A program made the translations under genes and the position numbers. Below, in pieces: positions 13,335 through 20,501 of a stretch of DNA of 28,274 nt. Source of the stretch: a virus. Every line of letters starts with the position of its first letter. Positions within the stretch are counted from its first letter, which is position 1. The notes under the pieces are model-generated. The model saw nothing but the letters and a program-made list of their open reading frames with translations. It searched no databases and was not told the origin of the DNA. The stretch lies in the IMG/VR virus record IMGVR_UViG_3300042568_000177, positions 1 to 28,274 of that record. One strand, 5' to 3'.

Positions 13335-14259
13335 GTCTGACGCTATTGGCGACTACTTAAACAGTATCGCGCGGTATCCATTACTCACACCGCAACAAGA
13401 AATACAACTTGGCCGCCGAGTCTCAAAGTGGAGAGAATTAAAGGATCTCGAAAGACCTTTAACGACACAAGAACGCCGCGAACTACGCAGCGGTGAGCGC
13501 GCGCGGCAAAGGTTCATGCAATCCAACCTGCAGCTTGTAGTGCATGTTGCACGCAAGTACAGCAGGCGCAACACGCAAACGCTTGACATGCTGGATCTGA
13601 TCCAGGAGGGCAACATCGGCCTTGCGCGCGCTGTTGAGCTGTTTGACTACACTCGCGGCTACAAATTCAGCACCTACGCCTACTGGTGGATTCGTCAATC
13701 CATCGGGCGTGCATTGATTCAATACGATCCAATCATCAGGCTGCCGCTTGGCGTGCATGAAATGCTGATCAAGCTGAACAAGACAGCGCAGGCATTTGCG
13801 CAAGAGCATGGACGCACAGCAACTATGGCGGAGCTTGCCGCAGTGCTTGATGTGACCCCTAAGGTGATATCTGACACATTGCAACAGTCGTATCGGGTCA
13901 CAAGCCTTGACAAGCCTGCGCAAGATGAATCATCTAACATTCTTGACATCATTGCCGATAAAAGACAATACGACGTTGAATACGATTGGCAGCTTGAAAC
14001 AGTGCGCGACTATTGCGATGAGCATTTAGATGATCGCACACGTGAAATCATCTACGCACGCAACAGTCGCAATCCAGTGCCGTGGAATGACCTAGAAAAG
14101 CGCATGGGCCTATCGCGTGCGCGCATGTGCGAAATACAAAAACGTGGCATTAGCCGCCTTCGTATGCTGATAGGCAACCCGCTGGCAGGCACCCCACTTG
14201 GAGCCAACAATACAGAAAGTAGGGAACGTCTGGAGGGTCTGCCTAGCGGGAATGTGTAA
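13333..14259 (+). CDS. Sigma-70 family sigma factor, group-2-like, 308 aa
   Basis: A primary-type sigma factor lacking region 1.1. Region 1.2 is at 4-30 (IGDYLNSIARYPLLTPQQEI); region 2 includes NLQLVVHVARKYSRR, LDLIQEGNIGLARAVELFDY and YKFSTYAYWWIRQSIGRAL; region 3 spans about 150-200. Region 4 (about 235-285) is divergent: DRTREIIYARN and MGLSRARMCEIQKRGISRLR replace the usual G(V)TRERVRQIE helix, implying altered -35 recognition. The last 28 residues are an extra tail. A cyanobacterial-style factor on a phage probably redirects host polymerase to middle or late promoters. It is the last plus-strand gene before the oppositely oriented late block. ATG 13333 is chosen because region 1.2 begins right after it. 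Confidence 0.9.
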   Translation: MSDAIGDYLNSIARYPLLTPQQEIQLGRRVSKWRELKDLERPLTTQERRELRSGERARQRFMQSNLQLVVHVARKYSRRNTQTLDMLDLIQEGNIGLARAVELFDYTRGYKFSTYAYWWIRQSIGRALIQYDPIIRLPLGVHEMLIKLNKTAQAFAQEHGRTATMAELAAVLDVTPKVISDTLQQSYRVTSLDKPAQDESSNILDIIADKRQYDVEYDWQLETVRDYCDEHLDDRTREIIYARNSRNPVPWNDLEKRMGLSRARMCEIQKRGISRLRMLIGNPLAGTPLGANNTESRERLEGLPSGNV

Positions 14260-14282
14260 AGATCACCAGCAAGAATGGCAGG

Positions 14283-14600
14283 CTAGGGTGTTCTATCATC
14301 AGATGCTTGAATCCAATGCAGCACAGCAAGCTCACGATCTAGCAGATAGGAATCCTGCTGATTGAACCACTGCTGCCATTCTTCGCTGCCCTTCTTTCGA
14401 TTACATGGCCTGCAAGCTGGCACAAGGTTAGTCGTCACAGTAGCGCCACCTTTATGGCGCGGCTTGACGTGATCTAACGTGTCAGCTGCATCTCCGCAGT
14501 AAGCACATTGATGCTGCCATGCCTCAAAGATTTGCTGTCTAAATCTATGTTTTGCACTGCGCTTTGGGATGAGGTTTGCGCCATCAATGCAGTGATCCAC
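14283..14600 (-). CDS. HNH endonuclease, 105 aa
   Basis: A small HNH nuclease with a zinc-binding frame: CAYCGD, the catalytic LDHVKPRHKGG and NLVPACRPCNRKKG, so both cysteine pairs and the His/Asn/His elements are present. A basic N-terminus precedes the domain. It follows the endolysin on the minus strand, ten bases after its stop, and ends 24 bases from the convergent sigma gene. Free-standing HNH genes in phages are either homing endonucleases or packaging partners of the terminase; distance from any visible terminase favours homing or a general nuclease role. Confidence 0.88.
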   Translation of the reverse strand: MDHCIDGANLIPKRSAKHRFRQQIFEAWQHQCAYCGDAADTLDHVKPRHKGGATVTTNLVPACRPCNRKKGSEEWQQWFNQQDSYLLDRELAVLHWIQASDDRTP

Positions 14601-14609
14601 GCAGTGGCT

Positions 14610-15668
14610 TCAATAATCCCATCGTACCTTTGGCTTGCCGCGACGCATTCCTAAATGCACAAACCCTTTAGGTGCGCCGTAACCAAGTGAATACGGCCAG
14701 TTGGCATCACACCACTCTTGCACATGGTTGATGTTGACTTCACGGATGTAGAAATCAACCGCACCAACGTCAGGTGCGTCATATAGGTGCTCGCTGCCAC
14801 TGGAGCCACCTACCGCTGTATTGATGGCACGCGGGCGATAGCCACTGGTGATGACCACAGGCTTGCCACCAAACTTGACACGTGCGCGCTCAAGTAATGC
14901 CGCTAGCTCCGCTGCTGTGTCGAGCTGATATTGATGATCAAAGCGCCGTGCTTCTTGAAATAGCGCAAACTCACCAAGCTGCACGTGCGGTGTAATACGA
15001 GCTGTAAATGCACTATTGGGCGACAGCTTTGCTGGATCCTGCTGCTGCTCCCCAATCCATAGCCTGCCTTCTGCGCGGCGGCGACGCAGCAAGCCTGCCT
15101 CTACGGCACTGCCTGGGTTGCGATATAGCTCCATCGCCGCTGGCACTGCCTGCCAGTCCTTGCCGAAAAGGCATTTGCTGATGGTTTCAAAACCAGTGCT
15201 GCCGTAGAAGTCGGCGCCAAGGTTGTAGGCAAAGGAGATCAGCGCGCATTGCTTGTTGCTTGTCATCTCATTCCAAAACGGCACGCTGTTGCGCAGTTTT
15301 GCGGCGATGCGCTCAACCTCAAGCGCCAGCAACTGATCGGCATCAATCACGGTAATCTTGTCACCGCGTTGCACCTTGCGGCCATCTGGATACCGCGTGG
15401 TTCCATAGCCAATCGTTGCCACATCCCATCCATGCAGCGGATCTGGATAAGCGCTAAGGTGCACGCCCTCAAACTCTTTAATGAGCTTTATAGCTGGCTC
15501 ATAATTATGCAGCTTGCCGCCAGCCTGCCATGTCTTGTACCACGGCTGATCCCTATTAAAAACTTCAGGTGCAACCTTTAATAGCTCAGCCTCTAATTCA
15601 GAGATGGCCGCCATTTGATGTGGCGTGCCGTGTTTGTAGTACTTAAACAGATCGCTCAGCTTGACCAT
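14610..15668 (-). CDS. Two-domain endolysin: GH24 lysozyme plus M15-type peptidase, 352 aa
   Basis: After a short N-terminal extension, residues 55-200 are a phage lysozyme (GH24) with the Glu67, Asp76 and Thr85 equivalents of the E-D-T triad (EFEG, YPDP, TIGYG), though three extra residues lie between Asp and Thr. Residues 225-352 form an M15_3-type peptidase with SGYRPRAINTAVGG, SEHL..GAVDF (His294, Asp305) and FVHLG (His338) as metal ligands. It therefore probably cuts both the glycan and the peptide parts of the cell wall. No signal peptide is seen, so a holin is needed, which fits the small membrane genes directly upstream. Its start lies 13 bases inside the preceding reading frame. Confidence 0.92.
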   Translation of the reverse strand: MVKLSDLFKYYKHGTPHQMAAISELEAELLKVAPEVFNRDQPWYKTWQAGGKLHNYEPAIKLIKEFEGVHLSAYPDPLHGWDVATIGYGTTRYPDGRKVQRGDKITVIDADQLLALEVERIAAKLRNSVPFWNEMTSNKQCALISFAYNLGADFYGSTGFETISKCLFGKDWQAVPAAMELYRNPGSAVEAGLLRRRRAEGRLWIGEQQQDPAKLSPNSAFTARITPHVQLGEFALFQEARRFDHQYQLDTAAELAALLERARVKFGGKPVVITSGYRPRAINTAVGGSSGSEHLYDAPDVGAVDFYIREVNINHVQEWCDANWPYSLGYGAPKGFVHLGMRRGKPKVRWDY

Positions 15669-15892
15669 GGTGATTTGATCTCCATTGCGCCGCCAAGTTT
15701 GCGGCTTTCGCCTGTCTGCAGGTTATCGTCAACCGCGTGATGAGTGATCACCGGCTCTGGCTCCGCAGGTTGCGCTGCGTGCCACTCCGCTTCGGCTTGA
15801 TCCAGCTTGGCCGGTAACGTCAGCTCAAACCACCACTGACGGATAGCTTGCTCTAGTCGACGCTGCCAACCGAGCTTGCCAAAGCTGATCAG
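15656..15892 (-). CDS. Frameshift-reached extension of the small membrane protein, 78 aa region
   Basis: A reading frame with good coding character (KLGWQRRLEQAIRQWWFEL, then a Glu/Pro-rich stretch EPEPVITHHAVDD) has no ATG, GTG or TTG near its start. It lies in the -1 frame relative to the 46-residue membrane gene, joined through the slippery A_AAA_AAG at 15901-15895. A -1 slip would give one fusion of membrane helix plus this tail, about 124 residues. Alternatively translation could restart at CTG 15892, eight bases after AAAGGA. The product sits between holin-like genes and the endolysin, so a lysis role (holin variant or spanin-like) is plausible but unproven. Confidence 0.55.
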   Translation of the reverse strand: MISFGKLGWQRRLEQAIRQWWFELTLPAKLDQAEAEWHAAQPAEPEPVITHHAVDDNLQTGESRKLGGAMEIKSPWSS

Positions 15893-16029
15893 AGCTTTTT
15901 TCCTTTCAGCGCGCGCAGCGCATGAAACACCAGTTGAATGATGCTGTTATCGCGCAGAGGCGACAGCGCAATCAACTCACTGGCAGCAGCGACGCAGATC
16001 CAGAAGGCAGGATGCGAAAGAAACTCCAT
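15889..16029 (-). CDS. Small membrane protein of the lysis cassette, 46 aa
   Basis: The product MEFLSHPAFWICVAAASELI continues ALSPLRDNSIIQLVFHALRAL and ends KGKKL. The first 25 residues form one likely transmembrane helix; the FW..VAAASE.I..S.L..NS..QL pattern is one I recall from small cyanophage proteins. It starts two bases after the preceding membrane gene. Its final codons GGA AAA AAG CTC TGA contain the slippery heptamer that could lead ribosomes into the downstream frame. A holin or holin regulator role is inferred from position. Confidence 0.7.
   Translation of the reverse strand: MEFLSHPAFWICVAAASELIALSPLRDNSIIQLVFHALRALKGKKL
15895..15901 (-). promoter_or_regulatory. A_AAA_AAG slippery heptamer (candidate -1 frameshift site)
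   Basis: In the frame of the 46-residue gene the sequence reads GGA AAA AAG CTC TGA, placing A_AAA_AAG exactly in the X_XXY_YYZ register two codons before the stop. This heptamer is the one used in E. coli dnaX. Slipping back one base continues into the downstream open frame (GCT CTG ATC AGC). A purine-rich AAAGGA lies immediately upstream; I did not find a clear downstream hairpin by eye. Confidence 0.55.
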
Positions 16030-16031
16030 TG

Positions 16032-16280
16032 CTAAGCAGGCGGCCGTGCCTCTAGCTTAGATACCCTTTGCTCAACCGTGTTGAGCCGCGTGAAAGTCTC
16101 CTTGCGGTCTTCTTTGATGTCGGTGTGAAGCACTTCTAGCTGCGTGGCTATGTGCTCTACTGCGCTGGTCAACCGAATGACCGCATCACGCGCTTCGTCA
16201 TTGCGGCGGCTAAAGCCCATTGCGCCCATCGCGGCAACGGAGATCGACGCCCCGGCGATAGCAGCGATCAGCTCGATCAT
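16032..16280 (-). CDS. Holin-like protein: one membrane helix plus coiled coil, 82 aa
   Basis: The N-terminus (MIELIAAIAGASISVAAMGAMG) is one transmembrane helix. The remainder is charged and helical (VIRLTSAVEHIATQLEVLHT, then FTRLNTVEQRVSKLEARPP), with spaced hydrophobics typical of a coiled coil. Proteins of this plan are common just upstream of phage endolysins, as holin-like or antiholin-like membrane proteins. It is the first gene of the lysis cassette after the hairpin-rich gap and is followed two bases later by the 46-residue membrane gene. Confidence 0.75.
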   Translation of the reverse strand: MIELIAAIAGASISVAAMGAMGFSRRNDEARDAVIRLTSAVEHIATQLEVLHTDIKEDRKETFTRLNTVEQRVSKLEARPPA

Positions 16281-16409
16281 GCAATTAGCTTAGCTACCTG
16301 CTAAGCTTGACACCTAAACCCTTTTGAGGCGTTTAGGCGGTACCGCAGCGGCCGGCTGCGGTGAGGCGGGCACCGCGTGAGGACCCGTCACCGGCCAACT
16401 CTTTTGCCA
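16281..16409 (-). promoter_or_regulatory. Hairpin-rich gap between tail and lysis modules
   Basis: This 129-base gap contains three perfect inverted repeats: ACCGCAGC/GCTGCGGT at 16342-16362, CCTAAAC/GTTTAGG at 16313-16337, and GCTTAGC/GCTAAGC at 16288-16306 (loop TACCT). None is followed by a strong T-run on the minus strand. They may cap the tail transcripts, delay lysis gene expression, or control the start codon at 16280. Confidence 0.5.
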
Positions 16410-16979
16410 TCAAGTTGCGATTACGCCAAGCGTGCGCAGTGCGGCCAGAGCAGCTTCCAGCTTTGCCTCAAGCTCCACTGAATACTCCAGCAGCTCGCTT
16501 ACGGTCGGAGCCGCGGCGTCGGCAATGGTAACGCTGCCGTTTGCTGTAGGCAACGTGCCAGTAGTCGCAGTTGTAGTGATATTGGCAATAGCGCTTGGCT
16601 GAACTGCAGGCGTGGCACCAAACAGTCCAATGCTGTTAGTGCTGGCTATAGTTCTTATCAGCCCGGAATCGAAATTAACATCACCACCGGCGCTAAGCGT
16701 GCCTGGCAGAGCGACGTTGGATGTCCATTCAACGCCTGTGCCAGCGGCATCGGTCTGCAGCAACTGACGGGCCGCACCATCTTGCAGCTTGCTGACCGGC
16801 AGCTCGCTGATCGTTGCAGTGCCATCGTTGGCGACCTCTACATCACCAGTGATGATGCTGACCACTTCGCCAACAGTGGTCTTTTTGGTGGTAGTAGCGC
16901 TCACATCAACCACCACCAGCTCATCGGCTGCGGCTGGTGGTGCAAGAGCAGTTAGCTCGGAGATTTTGATGTTGGCCAT
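16410..16979 (-). CDS. Short tail fibre/structural protein, 189 aa
   Basis: The N-terminus MANIKISELTALAPPAAADE, followed by LVVVDVSATTTKKTTVGEV, is a common start of phage fibre and base-of-fibre proteins. The middle is low-complexity Thr/Ala/Gly sequence and includes GLFGATPAVQPSA, a C-terminal motif shared by fibre-type proteins; it ends in a helical segment (SELLEYSVELEAKLEAAL) likely to trimerise. The start at 16979 is chosen for the MANIK motif; a longer in-frame start at 17051 reads through the remnant frame upstream. Probably part of the receptor-binding complex encoded by its neighbours. Confidence 0.75.
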   Translation of the reverse strand: MANIKISELTALAPPAAADELVVVDVSATTTKKTTVGEVVSIITGDVEVANDGTATISELPVSKLQDGAARQLLQTDAAGTGVEWTSNVALPGTLSAGGDVNFDSGLIRTIASTNSIGLFGATPAVQPSAIANITTTATTGTLPTANGSVTIADAAAPTVSELLEYSVELEAKLEAALAALRTLGVIAT

Positions 16980-17004
16980 CCATCGGCGCCAAAGTGCCTT
17001 CAGT

Positions 17005-17064
17005 TTACTTAAGCAAGAAGGCAAGCGTCTCATAGGACACTTTGATGCCAAGAATAGTGATCAT
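17005..17064 (-). pseudogene. Possible remnant of a small membrane protein gene, 19 codons
   Basis: Two bases after the stop of the preceding gene an ATG opens MITILGIKVSYETLAFLLK, then a stop. The SYETLAFLL start is one I recall from small membrane proteins of phages that continue with SE.I..SKLK.NS; here SKLKALW appears in another frame just after the stop. This suggests a decayed relative of the 46-residue lysis-cassette protein. Weak evidence. Confidence 0.25.
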
Positions 17065-17066
17065 GA

Positions 17067-17330
17067 TTAGCAGTCGATAGCGTTAGCGAATTCTGGAAGG
17101 GTTTTTAGGTGAAAGTAGGCCTGCTTAATTGGGTTGTAACCATCAAGATCAAGAGTAAAGTTAATGACGCTTTGCTGAAGCAGAAAACCATCCTTTTGCT
17201 GGTAGATTGAATAAGTAATAGTGCTATACTCTTTAGTCGAAAGGACACTGCTAACTTTGATATAGCAATTAGCAAAAGGAATGGTTTGCTGAAAATTGTC
17301 AAGCAATGACAGCGAAGACTGTAGGGCCAT
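17067..17330 (-). CDS. Small tail-associated hypothetical protein, 87 aa
   Basis: The C-terminal block NPIKQAYFHLKTLPEFANAIDC is characteristic of a small uncharacterised protein often found beside phage fibre genes. The front half is a beta-type sequence (CYIKVSSVLSTKEYSTITYS, then DGFLLQQSVINFTLDLDG). No catalytic motif is visible. It lies between the tailspike and the short fibre protein and shares their AT-richer composition, so it probably entered with the tailspike. It may be a fibre-attachment or chaperone protein, which is inference from position. Confidence 0.68.
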   Translation of the reverse strand: MALQSSLSLLDNFQQTIPFANCYIKVSSVLSTKEYSTITYSIYQQKDGFLLQQSVINFTLDLDGYNPIKQAYFHLKTLPEFANAIDC

Positions 17331-17363
17331 CGGATCAAGGTGCGTAGGATAAAGGCATTCAAC

Positions 17364-18953
17364 TCAAAGTTTGAATTGAATGCTGGACAAGTCAACTTCT
17401 ATGTTAGAACCAGCGCCAGATAAAACACTTAACACCCCATTTGTGCCAATTAGAATTCTCCTAATGACATTTCCAGTAGTCCATGCGAAAAAAAACTGAG
17501 ATCCCGCTGGCCTATAGCCAACAGGTAATGTAAAAATGGCATTAGTTGGATCACCATAAGCGGTACCCCTGAGTATCACATGCCCATCAGGATTAATCCT
17601 AAAGCTTACTGGAGCATATGGGGCACCGTAAGCATTAGCCCAGCCTGAACCCCATGTACTGACATTTGTGTAGTTATACTCTCTGCCAACACTAACAATA
17701 CCACCTTTAACCTTATCGTACTTAATATCTGATAATGCATAGGGAAAGGCTTCAGGAGGCTGCATTACGATATTCGGTGCAACCAAGGTAAGGTTGGCAC
17801 TTTGAAAAATGTTGTAGTGATTTGTTCCAGCAGACAAGTCCCAACGGCCACCAGAAATTGTTAGTCCACGCAATTCATATGCACCAGAAGCAGTCAACCT
17901 GTAACCATAAAGTGGATCACCACCTGCTAATCTTTCACCACTAACGCCAACAAATGTAAATGGACCTAAGGCTGAAAGCCCATCGACGTATCCATTGGCA
18001 ATGGTGACATAGGAGCCCGCCGCCGCTGTAAGATATCCACCCAAAAAAGACCAACTACCCATTCCCTCCGCATTATCCAGATAAATACAGGCTGCATCTG
18101 CGTCTTCGGAAGCATTGACAAAAAAGAACCTTACAAATACGTTGTCTATGTTTGACGATGTGACCAAGGGTTCTGTCATTGTCACATTACTATTACCTAT
18201 AGATGTATAGAAGCAATGCTTGCCAGTGCTTTGGCCGTAGTTCCAGACGTTAATATCTTCCCAATAATTATCTTCACTGGCAATAGAGTAGATATTTGCC
18301 ACGGTAAAACTACCGTATACGCTAATCCGTTTGATTGAGTGGTAGCCAGCGCTTGCGGCAGTAGACCTACCAAGAAGTAGCCCAGACTGAGGGTAAGGTC
18401 CACCCTCTACACTTTGAAGGGCAAGGTCGGATATTGTGCAAGATATCGATCCAACTAGGCTAAGAATAGCAGTGCCGGAATGGTTCCCATAAATAGTTGT
18501 GCTGCCTTGGTCGTAAACACTACTGCCACCAAACTTTCCAGCACCTTGAAGCGTGACAAAGGACTTAACTGTTATCTTGGCAGTAGTCCTAAACTTACCT
18601 GCTGGGAAGGTTACAATTCCGCCACGGGAAGGTAACGAGTTAATGGCAGCCTGAATTGCAACCGTGTCATCAGCAACCCCGTCTCCAACCGCTCCAAAAT
18701 CTTTAACATTCACCACATCTTGCAGCTTTGATTCAACGGTGCGCTGCACAGCACCAGAACCGGCCTGGGTAAATCGCACCCCCGCAGCCGTGCCAGTAGT
18801 CGTATTTTGAAACTTGCGGATATTGCCAGCTGCGTCCTTCGTGTATAGCTCAGCATCCGCTGAGTTAATAGCAATCTCGCCCACATCAATATCGCCCGCC
18901 GTGGGCGGAGTGCCTGATACGGTGCTGTTTTTGTGGGTGATCTTATAGGTCAT
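17364..18953 (-). CDS. Tailspike with pectate-lyase-type beta-helix, 529 aa
   Basis: Residues 1-75 form an attachment-type N-terminus (GDIDVGEIAINSADAELYTKD). Residues 80-130 carry the entrance to a right-handed beta-helix of the pectate lyase 3 family: VVNVKDFGAVGDGVADDTVA and IVTFPAGKFRT. The helix runs to about residue 400, and the last 100 residues look like a beta-rich fibre tip (RINPDGHVILRGTAYGD and TLPVGYRPAG). Such proteins bind and often cut host surface polysaccharide, so this is the likely receptor-recognition protein. The gene is clearly AT richer than its neighbours, a sign of recent exchange. Whether it has enzyme activity cannot be told from sequence alone. Confidence 0.85.
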   Translation of the reverse strand: MTYKITHKNSTVSGTPPTAGDIDVGEIAINSADAELYTKDAAGNIRKFQNTTTGTAAGVRFTQAGSGAVQRTVESKLQDVVNVKDFGAVGDGVADDTVAIQAAINSLPSRGGIVTFPAGKFRTTAKITVKSFVTLQGAGKFGGSSVYDQGSTTIYGNHSGTAILSLVGSISCTISDLALQSVEGGPYPQSGLLLGRSTAASAGYHSIKRISVYGSFTVANIYSIASEDNYWEDINVWNYGQSTGKHCFYTSIGNSNVTMTEPLVTSSNIDNVFVRFFFVNASEDADAACIYLDNAEGMGSWSFLGGYLTAAAGSYVTIANGYVDGLSALGPFTFVGVSGERLAGGDPLYGYRLTASGAYELRGLTISGGRWDLSAGTNHYNIFQSANLTLVAPNIVMQPPEAFPYALSDIKYDKVKGGIVSVGREYNYTNVSTWGSGWANAYGAPYAPVSFRINPDGHVILRGTAYGDPTNAIFTLPVGYRPAGSQFFFAWTTGNVIRRILIGTNGVLSVLSGAGSNIEVDLSSIQFKL

Positions 18954-18979
18954 GGCAACAGTGCCTTATGAGTAGCAGT

Positions 18980-20119
18980 CTAGCCTTCGCGCAACTGCAC
19001 CTCGCGCACGGTCACAAAGTTTGCCGAACCAATAATCACATCCGTGGCGCGAACACTGACAGCGCTACTCGTCAGCATAATTTGCGCTTTGTAGTACAGG
19101 TCGCCAGGCAGCAGCATTCCGGTATAGCTAGTGCGGTCTTGCGCATCTCCGTCAATCATCCAAAACTCAGCCTCAGCCTCCGCCTGCTCGTTAGTGTTCA
19201 GCAGCAAGCGCAGCACGTTGCTTGTACCGAGCGTTGCCAGTGCGGTTGCATCAAGGGTGAAGGCGGCAGGAGCCGGCGTTACCTCGGCATTGTCGTAGGC
19301 AGTTGTTCCGGCGCTGCTGCCACTCACTGCAGCATCGCTGTAGGTAATGTTTTCTTCAACGCCAAAAAACACATAGGCGTTGGCATACTCGCTGCGACTG
19401 ACGATCGCGGTGTTGCGAGTGTCGCGTTCCTCGCGCTCAATAAAGAAATCAAACGTACCGCCACCTTGCACCAGCGACTTAACACCATCAAAGAATTGAT
19501 CGCCCAATCCGGTGGTGTCAATTTCGCTGGCGTTGAGGTTAAGGCTCCAGCTTTGCAGGCAAGCCTCTAGCTTCCATTCGTTGACTAGGCGCAATTCAAT
19601 CTGACCAGAAGGATCTAATGCAAAATCGGATTGATCAATGTCTTCTCGCGTCACGTCATTAGCGCCAGCCAGCGCTGCTGCTCGCGTGCGATAAAACGAC
19701 AATCGATTTAGCGCATCAACGTGCACGTACAAACGGTTGCGATATGGCGTGATGTCTGCATCCGACTGTACGGCAAACAGATTGCCGTCTTCTGTTGTCA
19801 GTACATCGTTATTTTCAGTCGATAACCAACGAAATGGGCGCAACAGTCCGGCAGGGTATGCCGTGCCATAACCGACCATCTCGGCATAGTCTTGGTAGTC
19901 AAAAATATTGGCGTAGCTTGGAATCAGCGGATCGCTGTACAGATTTGCGTTTGGCCAATTATTTGTGCTTGCAACCTCGACAAGATCGCCGCTGCGGAAT
20001 CCTGTCGTTGTCAACGAGATGATGTTCTTGTCTTGGTTCAGCGCAGTAACGTTCACCGCAACTGGCGCTGGCGCCGAGCGGCTTAAAACGATTTTGCCGT
20101 TAGTACCAAGAACTGCCAT
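18980..20119 (-). CDS. Tail structural protein with tube-like domain, 379 aa
   Basis: The first residues (MAVLGTNGKIVLSRSAPAPV) and the central WSLNLNASEIDTTGLGDQFF segment, followed by SLVQGGGTFDFFIER, resemble the fold of phage tail tube proteins, in which a beta sandwich is closed by a short helix. The rest has no recognisable catalytic residues. It follows the smaller tube-like gene by two bases and precedes the tailspike by 26. Position after the J-like protein is unusual for a major tail tube, so a tip or collar component is as likely. Hydrophobicity shows no membrane segments. Confidence 0.6.
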   Translation of the reverse strand: MAVLGTNGKIVLSRSAPAPVAVNVTALNQDKNIISLTTTGFRSGDLVEVASTNNWPNANLYSDPLIPSYANIFDYQDYAEMVGYGTAYPAGLLRPFRWLSTENNDVLTTEDGNLFAVQSDADITPYRNRLYVHVDALNRLSFYRTRAAALAGANDVTREDIDQSDFALDPSGQIELRLVNEWKLEACLQSWSLNLNASEIDTTGLGDQFFDGVKSLVQGGGTFDFFIEREERDTRNTAIVSRSEYANAYVFFGVEENITYSDAAVSGSSAGTTAYDNAEVTPAPAAFTLDATALATLGTSNVLRLLLNTNEQAEAEAEFWMIDGDAQDRTSYTGMLLPGDLYYKAQIMLTSSAVSVRATDVIIGSANFVTVREVQLREG

Positions 20120-20121
20120 GG

Positions 20122-20499
20122 CTAGCTAGGCGCACCAGTAAACTGGAATGCCACATTGGTGCTGGTCACGTCGCCGACAGAGACGGACGTGCCGACTTGC
20201 GTGATGAACACGCTGCCGGCCAGTGTTTGCCCTGTGCCAACAGTTAGTGTCACCGCAATCGGCGTCTCACGCGAGCTAGCGGTATTCAGCACATTTGCAA
20301 TTAAATTGCCTTTGATTTCGGCTTCGTAGATGAAAGTCGCATTACCTGTTGCTCCAATCAGGCCAGGCGTATATGTGCGACTGTAATCACCAAGATTCGT
20401 GGTCTCAAGCGCATCACGCGAGATGTCTACCGTGGCGTTACGCACCACTCCGGTGTACCCGTTAATGGTGAAGCTGCCGTTAGCGCCTGTGTATGCCAT
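20122..20499 (-). CDS. Tail tube-like protein, 125 aa
   Basis: A small beta-rich protein: MAYTGANGSFTINGYTGVVR, ATVDISRDALETTNLGDYSR, YTPGLIGATGNATFIYEAEI, and a C-terminal SVGDVTSTNVAFQFTGAPS. The DISRDALETTNLGD block and the polymer-friendly beta pattern are typical of siphophage tail tube subunits. It may be a second tube-fold protein used in the tip, since the major tube gene usually lies upstream of the assembly chaperone, outside this window. It overlaps neither neighbour but is separated by only two bases on each side. Confidence 0.6.
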   Translation of the reverse strand: MAYTGANGSFTINGYTGVVRNATVDISRDALETTNLGDYSRTYTPGLIGATGNATFIYEAEIKGNLIANVLNTASSRETPIAVTLTVGTGQTLAGSVFITQVGTSVSVGDVTSTNVAFQFTGAPS

Positions 20500-20501
20500 G
20501 A

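Noticed and set aside
18968-19570. 200-residue plus-strand frame
   Set aside because: Antisense to the 379-residue tail protein, no motif, opposite to the late transcription direction.
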